DNA from: Streptomyces justiciae
GTDB lineage: Bacteria; Actinomycetota; Actinomycetes; Streptomycetales; Streptomycetaceae
DNA length: 64,000 nt
Reading direction: 5' to 3'
NCBI RefSeq assembly: GCF_015163075.1
Contig: NZ_JADDXU010000008.1
Location: forward strand, 62,001-126,000
Part shown: one piece after another, positions 1-7,813 of the stretch
How the letters are laid out: every line of letters begins with the position of its first letter
Position numbering within the stretch: position 1 is the stretch's first letter
Notes under the pieces: model-generated
What the model saw: only the letters and a program-made list of their open reading frames with translations
Databases searched by the model: none
What the model was told of the DNA's origin: nothing
Program-made: the position numbers and the translations under genes

Positions 1-200
1 GTCGTCGCGTGGGCGTCGAGCGTGGTGACCTCTTCCGTGCCGGTGGCGTGAGCGTCCTCCGGCTTGAGCTCCTCGCCGGTGGCGTGGGCATCCTGGGTGG
101 TCACCAGGGTCTCGCCGGTGGCGTGGGCGTCGAGCGTGGTGACGTCCTCCGTGCCGGTGGCGTGGGCGTCGTTGGGCTTGAGCTCGTTCGTGTCGGCCAT
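1..200 (-). CDS. afsS: AfsS-type small regulatory protein (sigma-like), C-terminus beyond the window
   Basis: Reading from an ATG at complement 198-200, the first 66 codons encode a hydrophilic acidic protein built from a repeat: DAHAT occurs five times, at residues 11, 24, 37, 49 and 62, alternating with short TTL/TTQ or LKP linkers (period 12-13 residues). This is the hallmark of AfsS, the roughly 60-residue protein whose transcription is switched on by AfsR and which raises antibiotic production in Streptomyces coelicolor by an unknown mechanism. An AGGGAG ribosome-binding site precedes the ATG. The gene lies 204 bp downstream of afsR on the same strand, as in S. coelicolor. The stop codon is outside the window, so the total repeat number is unknown. 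It already exceeds the 63 residues of the S. coelicolor protein. Confidence 0.88.
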   Translation of the reverse strand, partial: MADTNELKPNDAHATGTEDVTTLDAHATGETLVTTQDAHATGEELKPEDAHATGTEEVTTLDAHAT

Positions 201-239
201 GACGGTCAACTCCCTGATGTACGTGAAGGACTGGAAGCG

Positions 240-277
240 ACCCGTCCGGCGACTCCCCCGAGGGCCGCCGGACGGGT
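240..277 (-). terminator. Hairpin between afsR and afsS
   Basis: A perfect 12-bp inverted repeat (240-251 paired with 266-277, core CCCGTCCGGCG) with a 14-nt loop lies 128 bp past the afsR stop and about 40 bp before the afsS start. It could terminate afsR transcripts or act as a structured leader (attenuator) of afsS. It has no U-run, so a factor-independent terminator is only one option. Confidence 0.5.
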
Positions 278-366
278 TCGCAAGGCCGTTCACCTTAACG
301 GTGTGGCCACAGTGCCGAGCCGTCTGCCCCCCGACGCGGCGCCCCGGCACTGATGAGACTGCCGGG

Positions 367-388
367 TCGCGATAAACGAACGATGAAC
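367..388 (-). promoter_or_regulatory. AfsR/PhoP-type direct repeats in the afsS promoter
   Basis: On the minus strand two adjacent 11-bp units, GTTCATCGTTC and GTTTATCGCGA, form a direct repeat. In S. coelicolor, AfsR and PhoP compete for overlapping 11-bp direct repeats (GTTCAYC type, PHO-box-like) that cover the -35 region of afsS, and this site fits that description in sequence and position. I see no convincing -10 hexamer. The transcription start would be expected roughly 20-30 bp downstream, near 340-350. Confidence 0.65.
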
Positions 389-404
389 GCCCCGCCCCCG
401 CAGG

Positions 405-3365
405 TCAGGCGACCGCGGCGGGGTTCAGGAGGGCACGGACCCCGTCGGCCTCGGGAGAGCCGAGTTCGTCGAACACGTTCAGCGCTTCCCGCCAGCACAC
501 TTGGGCCCGGTCGGTGTGCCCGATCAGCAGCAGGGCGCGGCCGAGTGTCGTGAGTACGTTGGCGCGTCGCCACTCGCCGCCGATGCCGCGCAGCACGACG
601 AGTGCCTGTTCGGCGTGGGAGGCAGCGAGTGCGGGCGAACGTTCGGCGAGATGGAGCTCCGCCAGCCGGAACAACGTCATGCCGTGCCAGAGGAGTTGCC
701 TGCTGTCGCGGAACACCTCCAGTGCGGAGGAGAGGGCCGAGCGCGCCTCGGTCGTTCGCCCGGCGCTGGTGAGAGCCAGGCCCAAGGCGTACTTCCCGTT
801 CGCGAGCCGTAGTGCCTGGCCCGTACGGTCCTGTTCGTAGATCTCGACTCCGGCCCGTGCCAGTGCCACGGCGCTCTCCGTGCGTCCGGTGGCCAGGTGG
901 ACGCGCGAGAGGTTGCACTGGGCGGAGGCGGTGCCGGGCTGGTTGCCGTCTGTCCGGAAAGCCTCAAGCGCGCGTTCGAAGTGGGCTTCCGCGTCGGCAT
1001 GGCGCCCCTCGTAGAGGGCGATGATCCCCCGTTGGTTGGGGGCCTGCCCGCAGGCGACGGGATCGTTGGCGGCCAACCCGAGGTCCATCGCCCGCCTTCC
1101 CTCCTCCTCCGACTCGGAGAAGCGCCCGCACACGCTGTGCACGTGGCTGAGCATGGTGCGAGCCCTGCCTTCCGCCCAGGGGTCACCGGCGGCTCGGGCG
1201 GCGGCGCTCACGGCGGTGGCGGCCTGGGTGTACTGCAACGGGTTCGCACCCGACTCGCCGAGATCGACCGCGGCCATCAGCAGGTCGGCCGCCTTTCTCT
1301 GCATCCCCGTGGCCGCCGACTGCTGGGCGCAGGCCAACAGGCAGTTCGACTCGTTGAAGAGCCATTCCAGGGCACGATCGCGGTTCGGGAACGCAAGGCC
1401 GGGATGCTCCGTCTCCGCGAAGTGGTCCAGCACGCGTTCGCCCGGCCGCTCGATCGCATAGACGCTGGCCGCCGTCGCCAGATAGAAGTCCAGCAACCGG
1501 GAAAGCGCCGCCCCCCGTTCCTCCGGCGGCCATTCGTCCCGTTCCGCGCACGCACGCGCGTAGAGGCGTACCAGGTCGTGGAAGCGGTAGCGGCCCGGGG
1601 CCGCCGACTCCAGGAGGGACGTGTCGACCAAGGATTCCAGCAGGTCCTCGGTGTCCTCCACCGCCAGGTCCAGCATCGCCGCTGCCGCCGCCAGGGAGAT
1701 GTCCGGGCCGTCGGCCAGGCCGAGCAGGCGGAACGCGCGGGCCTGGGTGGGTTCCAGAGCGCCGTAGCCCAGCTCGAACGTCGCCTTCACCGCCAGGTCG
1801 CCCGCCTGGAGTTCGTCCAGTCTCCGTCGCTCGTCCGCGAGTTTCGCCGCCAGGACCGAGACCGTCCACGTGCGGCGGGCCGCCAGGCGGGACGCCGCGA
1901 TGCGGATCGCCAGGGGGAGAAAGCCGCAGGCCGCCACCACGTCCAGTGCCGCCTCGCGTTCGGAGGCCACGCGTTCCTCGCCGACGATCCTCGTGAAGAG
2001 CTGGAGCGCCTCGTCGGGGGACATCACGTCCAGGTCCACCAGGTGCGCGCCGGCGAGGTCCACCATCCGGACCCGGGACGTCACCAGCGCCGCGCAGCCC
2101 TCCGTGCCGGGCAGCAGCGGGCGGACCTGTGCCGCGTCCCGCGCGTTGTCCAGCAGGACCAGCACCCGTCTGCCGTCCAGCACCGAGCGGTACAACGCCG
2201 CCCGCTCCTCCAGCGAGTCCGGGATCGCCGAGTCCGCGGTGCCGAGCGCCCGCAGGAACGCGCCCAGGACCGTCTCAGGTTCCGCCGCCCGCTGCCCGGC
2301 GCCCTGGAGGTCGACGTACAACTGGCCGTCGGGGAACGCCGAGCGGGCCTGGTGGGCGACATGGACGGCGAGGGTCGTCTTGCCCACGCCGCCGATGCCC
2401 GCCAGCGCCGACACCGCCATCACACGACCCTCGGAGGACGCCAGGACCTCGCCCAGCTCGGCCACGAAGGACGCGCGGCCCGTGAAGTCCGGGACCGTTG
2501 CCGGGAGTTGGGCCGGGCGGACCGGGGTCGCGGCGGGCTCCGCCCGCGGGGACGACGGTTCCGCGAGGCCGGGGTCCGCCTGGAGGATGCGCTGTTGGAG
2601 TTCCTTCAGCCCGGGTCGCGGGTCGACGCCCAGTTCGTCCGCGAGCAGGCGTCGCGTGTCCGCGTACACGGCGAGGGCCTCCGCCTGCCGGCCGCTGCGG
2701 TACAGCGCCAGCATCAGCAGCTCGCGCAGGCGTTCACGCAGTGGGTGCGCCGCGGTCAGTGCCGTGAGTTCCGAGACCGCCTCCGCGTGGCAGCCCTGCT
2801 CCAGGTCCATGTCGAGGCGGGATTCGAGGAGTTGGAGGCGCCATTCCTCCAGACGTACCCGTTGCGAGGACGCGTACGGGCCCGGCACGCCCGCCAGCAC
2901 CTCGCCGTCCCACAACGCCAGGGCGCGGGCGAGCACTTCACGCGCGTGGCACAGGTCCCCGGCGCCGCGCGCCTTCTCCGCCTCCGTCGCCCACTCCTGC
3001 GCCACCGTCACGTCCAGCGCGCCCTCGCCGAGCGAACGGATCGCGTAGCCGCCCGCGTCGCTGACCAGCACGCCGGGGTCCAGGACCTTGCGCAGCCGGG
3101 AGGCGTACGTCCGGACCGCGGCGAGGGCCTGCGACGGGGGCTCCTCCCCCCACAGGGCGTCGATCAGCTCGGCCGCGGTGGCCGTACGGCCCTCCCGCAG
3201 GAGCAGGGCCGCGAGCAGGGCCCGTTGCTGGGGCGAGCCCATCGCCAGGGGCTCCTCGCCGCGCCAGGCGCGCACCGGTCCGAGCACGCTGAAGCGCAGC
3301 GGCGGTACGGGCTCCGTCGAGGAGCCGGGACGCCGCTGCTCAGGCACCCGCGGTACACCGTCCAT
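405..3365 (-). CDS. afsR: AfsR, SARP-family STAND regulator (986 aa)
   Basis: Large SARP-type transcriptional activator. The N-terminal winged-helix DNA-binding domain spans about residues 23-110 and the bacterial transcriptional activation domain about 118-262. The NB-ARC ATPase domain starts near 296 and carries the P-loop GIGGVGKTT at 323-331. The last third is TPR-like helices. Length matches S. coelicolor AfsR (993 aa), and the adjacent afsS supports orthology rather than just SARP membership. AfsR is phosphorylated by Ser/Thr kinases such as AfsK and activates afsS, linking nutrient and signal state to secondary metabolism. ATG start at 3365. Divergent from the amidohydrolase at 3573. 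It is a global regulator and need not control the neighbouring clusters. Confidence 0.9.
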   Translation of the reverse strand: MDGVPRVPEQRRPGSSTEPVPPLRFSVLGPVRAWRGEEPLAMGSPQQRALLAALLLREGRTATAAELIDALWGEEPPSQALAAVRTYASRLRKVLDPGVLVSDAGGYAIRSLGEGALDVTVAQEWATEAEKARGAGDLCHAREVLARALALWDGEVLAGVPGPYASSQRVRLEEWRLQLLESRLDMDLEQGCHAEAVSELTALTAAHPLRERLRELLMLALYRSGRQAEALAVYADTRRLLADELGVDPRPGLKELQQRILQADPGLAEPSSPRAEPAATPVRPAQLPATVPDFTGRASFVAELGEVLASSEGRVMAVSALAGIGGVGKTTLAVHVAHQARSAFPDGQLYVDLQGAGQRAAEPETVLGAFLRALGTADSAIPDSLEERAALYRSVLDGRRVLVLLDNARDAAQVRPLLPGTEGCAALVTSRVRMVDLAGAHLVDLDVMSPDEALQLFTRIVGEERVASEREAALDVVAACGFLPLAIRIAASRLAARRTWTVSVLAAKLADERRRLDELQAGDLAVKATFELGYGALEPTQARAFRLLGLADGPDISLAAAAAMLDLAVEDTEDLLESLVDTSLLESAAPGRYRFHDLVRLYARACAERDEWPPEERGAALSRLLDFYLATAASVYAIERPGERVLDHFAETEHPGLAFPNRDRALEWLFNESNCLLACAQQSAATGMQRKAADLLMAAVDLGESGANPLQYTQAATAVSAAARAAGDPWAEGRARTMLSHVHSVCGRFSESEEEGRRAMDLGLAANDPVACGQAPNQRGIIALYEGRHADAEAHFERALEAFRTDGNQPGTASAQCNLSRVHLATGRTESAVALARAGVEIYEQDRTGQALRLANGKYALGLALTSAGRTTEARSALSSALEVFRDSRQLLWHGMTLFRLAELHLAERSPALAASHAEQALVVLRGIGGEWRRANVLTTLGRALLLIGHTDRAQVCWREALNVFDELGSPEADGVRALLNPAAVA

Positions 3366-3536
3366 CGCGTCCCCCTAAACACAGTGAGCAACCCCGCCAG
3401 TTTGCCTTGTTCATGGCAGATGCGTCAGCTGTGGAGAGGCTGATCACAGGTAGGCGCGCGGTAAATCACAAGGCCCTCACGCCCCCTCCGCACAATTCCG
3501 CGCACAAACCATCATGACCGGGCATGGTCGCCGTAG

Positions 3537-3565
3537 CTGACGGGTCATCAGATCGGCGCTACCGT
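3537..3565 (+). promoter_or_regulatory. Promoter with CTGACG-N3-CATCAG operator before the catabolic operon
   Basis: CTGACG-GGT-CATCAG (3537-3551) is a near-perfect palindrome of the same family as the sites at 6530 and 44523 (one mismatch in the right arm). CTGACG can serve as a -35 box, with TACCGT (3560-3565) as -10 at 17-bp spacing. That places the transcript start almost at the ATG at 3573, so the mRNA may be leaderless. Operator overlap with the -35 suggests repression. The cognate regulator, probably TetR-type given the site symmetry, is not adjacent. Confidence 0.55.
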
Positions 3566-3572
3566 GGCCCCC

Positions 3573-4814
3573 ATGGAGACCACCACCGGAAACACCTTCC
3601 CGTTGATCATCTCCGTCGACGACCACACCGTTGAGCCCGCCGACGTCTGGCAGAACCGGCTTCCGAAGAAGTACCTGGACGTCGGTCCCCGCATAGTCCG
3701 CGCCCCGCTGAAGGAAATGACCTTCCTGGGCGGGCGGTTCAAGCCCGTCATGGGCACCCCCGGGCAGACCGACGGCCCGATCGGCGACTGGTGGGTGTAC
3801 GAGGACCTGCACCGCCCGCTCACCCGCCTCGACACCGCCGTCGGCTACAGCAGGGACGAGATCAAGCTCGAGATCATCACGTACGAGCAGATGCGGCAGG
3901 GGTCGTACGACGTTCCGTCCCGCCTCGCCGACATGGACGTCAACCACGTCCAGTCCGCCCTCTGCTTCCCCACCTTCCCGCGCTTCTGCGGCCAGACCTT
4001 CACCGAGGCCGCGGACCACGAGCTGGGGCTGCTGTGCATCCAGGCGTACAACGACTGGATGGTGGAGGAGTGGTGCGGCCCCGCGGCCCGGGGGCGGCTC
4101 ATCCCGCTCACCCTCATCCCGCTCTGGGACGCCGAGTTGGCCGCCGCCGAGGTCCGCCGCATGGCGGCGAAGGGGGTCCGCGCCGTCGCCTTCTCCGAGA
4201 TACCCCCGCACCTCGGCCTGCCCTCCGTCCACACCGACGCCTGGGACCCCTTCCTCGCCGCGTGCGACGAGACCGGCACCGTCATCGCCATGCACATCGG
4301 CTCCTCCAGCCGCATGCCCTCCACCTCCGCCGACGCCCCGCCCGCCGTCGGCTCCACCATCACCTTCGCCAACTGCTGCTTCTCGATGGTGGACTGGCTG
4401 ATGAGCGGCAAGTTCGAGCGCTTCCCGAACCTGAAGGTGATGTACGCGGAGGGCCAGATCGGCTGGATTCCCTACATCCTCGAACGCGCCGACGTGGTGT
4501 GGGAGGAGAACCGCGGCTGGGGCGGGGTCGCCGACAAGGTCCACCGCCCCCCGTCCGAACTCTTCGCCGAACACGTCTACGGCTGCTTCTTCGACGACGC
4601 CTTCGGCCTCAGGAACCTCGACGCCATCGGCCTCGCCAACGTCCTCTACGAGACCGACTACCCGCACTCAGACTCCACTTGGCCGAAGTCGAGGGAGGTC
4701 GGCGAGTCCCAGATGGGCCACCTGGAGCCGGACGCGATCGAACGGATCGTGCGAGGCAACGCCATCGACCTGCTCGGGCTCACGCCCGACGGACTGTGGG
4801 ACGGTCCCCGGTGA
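3573..4814 (+). CDS. Amidohydrolase-2 family metal-dependent hydrolase
   Basis: About 413 residues with the TIM-barrel amidohydrolase-2 pattern: an N-terminal SVDDH motif (first metal ligands), MHIGS in mid-barrel, and a late YETDYPHSDSTWP motif carrying the catalytic Asp. Relatives hydrolyse or decarboxylate ring carboxylic acids, lactones and amides in degradation pathways. I chose the ATG at 3573 (a GTG at 3564 is in frame) because a promoter fitting a leaderless message ends just before it and no Shine-Dalgarno is visible. Its stop overlaps the next start as GTGA, so it leads a translationally coupled unit with the LLM oxidoreductase. The substrate cannot be read from sequence. Confidence 0.82.
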   Translation: METTTGNTFPLIISVDDHTVEPADVWQNRLPKKYLDVGPRIVRAPLKEMTFLGGRFKPVMGTPGQTDGPIGDWWVYEDLHRPLTRLDTAVGYSRDEIKLEIITYEQMRQGSYDVPSRLADMDVNHVQSALCFPTFPRFCGQTFTEAADHELGLLCIQAYNDWMVEEWCGPAARGRLIPLTLIPLWDAELAAAEVRRMAAKGVRAVAFSEIPPHLGLPSVHTDAWDPFLAACDETGTVIAMHIGSSSRMPSTSADAPPAVGSTITFANCCFSMVDWLMSGKFERFPNLKVMYAEGQIGWIPYILERADVVWEENRGWGGVADKVHRPPSELFAEHVYGCFFDDAFGLRNLDAIGLANVLYETDYPHSDSTWPKSREVGESQMGHLEPDAIERIVRGNAIDLLGLTPDGLWDGPR

Positions 4815-5728
4815 TCGAGTACGGCATCCAACTCCCCGTCCAGTCCCAGAGCACCATCTACGCCGAGCCCTGGGAGGCCGCCGCCGGGCCGGAGGATCTC
4901 GTTGCCGTGGCCCGCGCCGCCGAGAGTGCCGGGTTCGCGTACGTCGCGAGTTGTGATCACGTCGCCGTGCCGCGGCGGCTCGCCTCCGCGATGAGTACCG
5001 TCTGGTACGACCCCGTCGCCACGCTCGCCCACCTCGCCGCCGTGACCGAGCGGATTCGGCTGCTGAGTCATGTCGCCGTCGTGGGGCTGCGGCATCCGCT
5101 GCTCAGTGCGAAGCAGTACGCCACCCTCGATCACCTCAGCGGGGGGCGGCTGATCCTCGGGGTCGGGGCCGGGCATGTGGCGGAGGAGTTCGAGGTGTTG
5201 GGGTTGGACTTCCGGCAGCGGGGTGCCTTGCTGGATGAGTGCCTCGACGCGTTGCGGGTCGCGCTGGGGGCCGATGAGTTTCCCGAGCATCACGGGAAGT
5301 TCTATGACTTCCAGGGGCTGGGGCAGCGGCCACGGCCCGCCCAGCCGCGCGTTCCCCTCTGGGTTGGCGGGTCCTCGCCCGCCGCCGTTCGGCGGGCCGC
5401 GCTCAAAGGGGACGGCTGGCTGCCGCAGGGCGATCCGCGGGACCGGCTGCCCGCGCAGATCGCCGAGCTGACGCGGATACGCGAGGAGGCGGGCATCGAG
5501 GCGCCGCTGACCATCGGAGCCATCGTCGAGCCCCTCTACATCGGGCGGCCCGCGTGGGACGTCGGGCGCCGTGCCCTCACCGGCTCTCCGGAGGCGCTCG
5601 CCGAGTCCCTGCGGGCCTATCGGGCGATGGGCGTGCACCAGATCCAGGTGCGGTTCCGCAGCCGCAGCCGTACCGAACTCACCGACCAGATGGCGGCCTT
5701 CGGGACCGAAGTGGCGCCCCACCTCTGA
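4811..5728 (+). CDS. LLM-class (F420-dependent type) oxidoreductase
   Basis: About 305 residues of a luciferase-like monooxygenase TIM barrel. It shows the family signatures ATLDHLSGGRLILGVGAGH and a TERIRLLSHVAV strand, and resembles the TIGR03619-type group of probable F420-dependent oxidoreductases. The GTG start overlaps the preceding stop by 4 nt. The flavin or deazaflavin cofactor would drive hydride transfer on a pathway intermediate. fbiC, needed for F420, lies 30 kb away in this window. Cofactor choice (F420 or FMN) is inferred from family resemblance only. Confidence 0.8.
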   Translation: MIEYGIQLPVQSQSTIYAEPWEAAAGPEDLVAVARAAESAGFAYVASCDHVAVPRRLASAMSTVWYDPVATLAHLAAVTERIRLLSHVAVVGLRHPLLSAKQYATLDHLSGGRLILGVGAGHVAEEFEVLGLDFRQRGALLDECLDALRVALGADEFPEHHGKFYDFQGLGQRPRPAQPRVPLWVGGSSPAAVRRAALKGDGWLPQGDPRDRLPAQIAELTRIREEAGIEAPLTIGAIVEPLYIGRPAWDVGRRALTGSPEALAESLRAYRAMGVHQIQVRFRSRSRTELTDQMAAFGTEVAPHL

Positions 5729-5739
5729 GGAGATGCCGG

Positions 5740-6510
5740 ATGGGCAAGCTGGACGGACGCGTCGTCATCGTCACCGGCGCGGCACGCGGACAGGGGGAGC
5801 AGGAGGCGCGGCTGTTCAAGGAGGAGGGGGCGGAGGTCGTCCTCGCCGATGTTCTTGACGAACAGGGGGAAGCGCTCGCTACGGACATCGGCGCGCGGTA
5901 CGTCCATCTCGACGTCGGCGACGAAGGGCAGTGGCGGGACGCCGTGAGTGTCGTCAAGAACGCCTTCGGGCGCGTCGACGGGCTCGTCAACAACGCCGGC
6001 ATCCTGCGCTTCAACTCCCTCGTCGACACGCCCCTCGACGAGTTCATGCAGATCGTGAGGGTCAACCAGGTCGGCTGCTTCCTCGGCATCAAGACCGTCG
6101 CGCCGGTCATGGAGGACGGCGGCACCATCGTCAACACCGCCTCCTACACGGGCGTGACCGGCATGGCCGCCGTCGGCAGCTACGCCGCCAGCAAGCACGC
6201 CGTCCTCGGCCTCACCCGGGTCGCCGCCCTGGAACTCGCCGGCCGGGGCATCCGCGTCAACGCCCTGTGCCCCGGCGCCATCGACACCGCCATGTCCAAC
6301 CCGGCCCAACTGGACCCCGGGGCCGACGTGGAGGGGATGAGCCGGGCCCTCGACCAGCTGTACCGCAAGCTAGTGCCGCTCGGGCGGATCGGCCGGCCGG
6401 AGGAGGTGGCGCGGCTCGCGCTGTTCCTGACGTGCCAGGACTCGTCGTACATCACCGGGCAGCCGTTCGTGATCGACGGCGGGTGGCTGGCGGGGGTCAG
6501 TGTCGCCTGA
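5740..6510 (+). CDS. Short-chain dehydrogenase/reductase (classical SDR)
   Basis: 256 residues, full classical SDR. It has the cofactor motif TGAARGQG near residue 13, NNAG, the catalytic Ser in NTASYTG and YAASK, and a C-terminal ITGQPFVIDGG motif typical of FabG-like enzymes. Start ATG at 5740 has GAGGAG about 9 nt upstream and sits 11 bp after the LLM gene, so it is third in the operon. Likely an NAD(P)-dependent alcohol/ketone step in the same degradation pathway. All catalytic residues are present. Confidence 0.88.
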   Translation: MGKLDGRVVIVTGAARGQGEQEARLFKEEGAEVVLADVLDEQGEALATDIGARYVHLDVGDEGQWRDAVSVVKNAFGRVDGLVNNAGILRFNSLVDTPLDEFMQIVRVNQVGCFLGIKTVAPVMEDGGTIVNTASYTGVTGMAAVGSYAASKHAVLGLTRVAALELAGRGIRVNALCPGAIDTAMSNPAQLDPGADVEGMSRALDQLYRKLVPLGRIGRPEEVARLALFLTCQDSSYITGQPFVIDGGWLAGVSVA

Positions 6511-6529
6511 CTGGTCGTCAGGTATTGAC

Positions 6530-6561
6530 CTTTCTGACGGTACGTCAGAAAGTCGTAGCAC
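6530..6561 (+). promoter_or_regulatory. Perfect 23-bp palindromic operator and probable promoter
   Basis: Arms CTTTCTGACG and CGTCAGAAAG flank GTA (6530-6552), a perfect inverted repeat of the size bound by TetR-type repressors. It contains CTGACG-N3-CGTCAG, the same 15-mer as at 44523 and nearly that at 3537. CTGACG (6534-6539) can serve as -35 with TAGCAC (6556-6561) as -10, so a repressor would occlude the promoter. A second promoter inside the run means the downstream genes can be induced independently of the first three. Confidence 0.7.
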
Positions 6562-6597
6562 TCAGCAGACCCACCTGTCTTGGGATGGTGAACCGCC

Positions 6598-7716
6598 GTG
6601 GAATTCGGGCTCTTTGTACAGGGATACGTGGGCAAGCGCGCCGAGACCGACCCGCTCGCCGAGCACAAGGCGCTGATGGAGGAGACCGAGTACGTCATCC
6701 AGGCGGACAAGTCCGGGTTCAAGTACGCCTGGGCCTCCGAGCACCACTTCCTGGAGGAGTACTCGCACCTCTCCGCCAACGACGTGTTCCTCGGCTACCT
6801 CGCGCACGCGACCGAGCGCATCCATCTCGGCTCCGGGATCTTCAACCCCCTCGCCCAGGTCAACCACCCCGTGAAGGTCGCCGAGAAGGTCGCCATGCTC
6901 GACCATCTCTCCGAGGGGCGCTTCGAGTTCGGGTCGGGCCGCGGGGCGGGCTCGCACGAGATCCTCGGGTTCATACCGGGGGTGACCGACATGAACTACA
7001 CCAAGGAGATCTGGGAAGAGACCATCGCCGAGTTCCCCAAGATGTGGCTCCAGGACGAGTACGTCGGCTTCCAGGGCAAGCACTGGCAGCTGCCGCCGCG
7101 CAAGGTCCTGCCGAAGCCGTACGGGAAGTCGCACCCGGCGATGTGGTACGCGGCCGGGTCGCCGCCGTCGTACGCCATGGCCGCGAAGAAGGGGCTCGGG
7201 GTGCTGGGGTTCAGCATCCAGAAGGTGTCCGACATGGAGTGGGTGCTGGAGCAGTACAAGAACTCCGTCGTGAACGCCGAGCCGGTCGGGGACTTCGTCA
7301 ACGACAACGTCATGGTGACGACGACCGCGATCTGCGCGCCCACGCACGCGGAGGCGATCGAGATCGCGGTGAATGGTGGGCTGCACTATCTGCCCTCGCT
7401 GGTGTTCCGGTACCACGACACCTTCCCGCGGCCCGAGGGGTTCCCTGTCTGGCCTGAGACGTTGCCGGAGTACACCCCCGAGTTCGTGGAGCTGCTCATC
7501 GAGGAGGAACTGCTGATCTGTGGGGACCCGGCGGAGGTGCTCACGCAGTGCAAGCGGTGGGAGCAGGCCGGGGCCGATCAGTTGAGCTTCGGGTTGCCGG
7601 TGGGGGTGCCGAAGGAGGAGACGTTGCAGACGATTCGGTTGATCGGGGAGCACGTGATTCCGAAGATCGACACGGATCCTGTGCATCGGACGTCCCGGTT
7701 CCGGGCGGCCGTGTAA
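6598..7716 (+). CDS. LLM-class flavin-dependent monooxygenase
   Basis: 372 residues, luciferase-like TIM barrel of the longer, alkanal-monooxygenase-like group. It has SEHHFLEEYS near the N-terminus, VAEKVAMLDHLSEGRFEFG, and GRGAGSHE. The start is the GTG at 6598, 46 bp past the palindromic operator. I see no strong Shine-Dalgarno, only TGGTG about 10 nt upstream. It probably oxygenates a pathway intermediate using reduced flavin supplied by another protein. It differs clearly from the shorter LLM enzyme at 4811, so this locus has two non-redundant LLM enzymes. Confidence 0.82.
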   Translation: MEFGLFVQGYVGKRAETDPLAEHKALMEETEYVIQADKSGFKYAWASEHHFLEEYSHLSANDVFLGYLAHATERIHLGSGIFNPLAQVNHPVKVAEKVAMLDHLSEGRFEFGSGRGAGSHEILGFIPGVTDMNYTKEIWEETIAEFPKMWLQDEYVGFQGKHWQLPPRKVLPKPYGKSHPAMWYAAGSPPSYAMAAKKGLGVLGFSIQKVSDMEWVLEQYKNSVVNAEPVGDFVNDNVMVTTTAICAPTHAEAIEIAVNGGLHYLPSLVFRYHDTFPRPEGFPVWPETLPEYTPEFVELLIEEELLICGDPAEVLTQCKRWEQAGADQLSFGLPVGVPKEETLQTIRLIGEHVIPKIDTDPVHRTSRFRAAV

Positions 7717-7727
7717 GCGCCGTTGCG

Positions 7728-7776
7728 GGGTGCGGGTCCGATGTGGCTGGTCGCGCAGTTCCCCGCGCCCCTAAAG
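7728..7776 (+). repeat. Dispersed Streptomyces intergenic repeat, copy 1
   Basis: This segment contains TGGCTGGTCGCGCAGTTCCC followed by CGCGCCCCT, preceded by a GGTGCGGGTCCG stretch. The same element occurs in inverse orientation at 35391 and 41942. It lies just after a gene end. A GCGC/GCGC pairing can form inside it, so a 3'-end or terminator-like role is plausible. Such elements are common between Streptomyces genes. Confidence 0.75.
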
Positions 7777-7813
7777 GCAGATCACCGGAGCGCACCTCCA
7801 GGAGGCAACCGGC

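Noticed and set aside
897..3443. An 848-residue open frame on the plus strand opposite afsR
   Set aside because: It is the high-GC antisense shadow of afsR: its residues are Arg/Gly/Glu-rich, no family motif is visible, and afsR on the other strand has complete domains.
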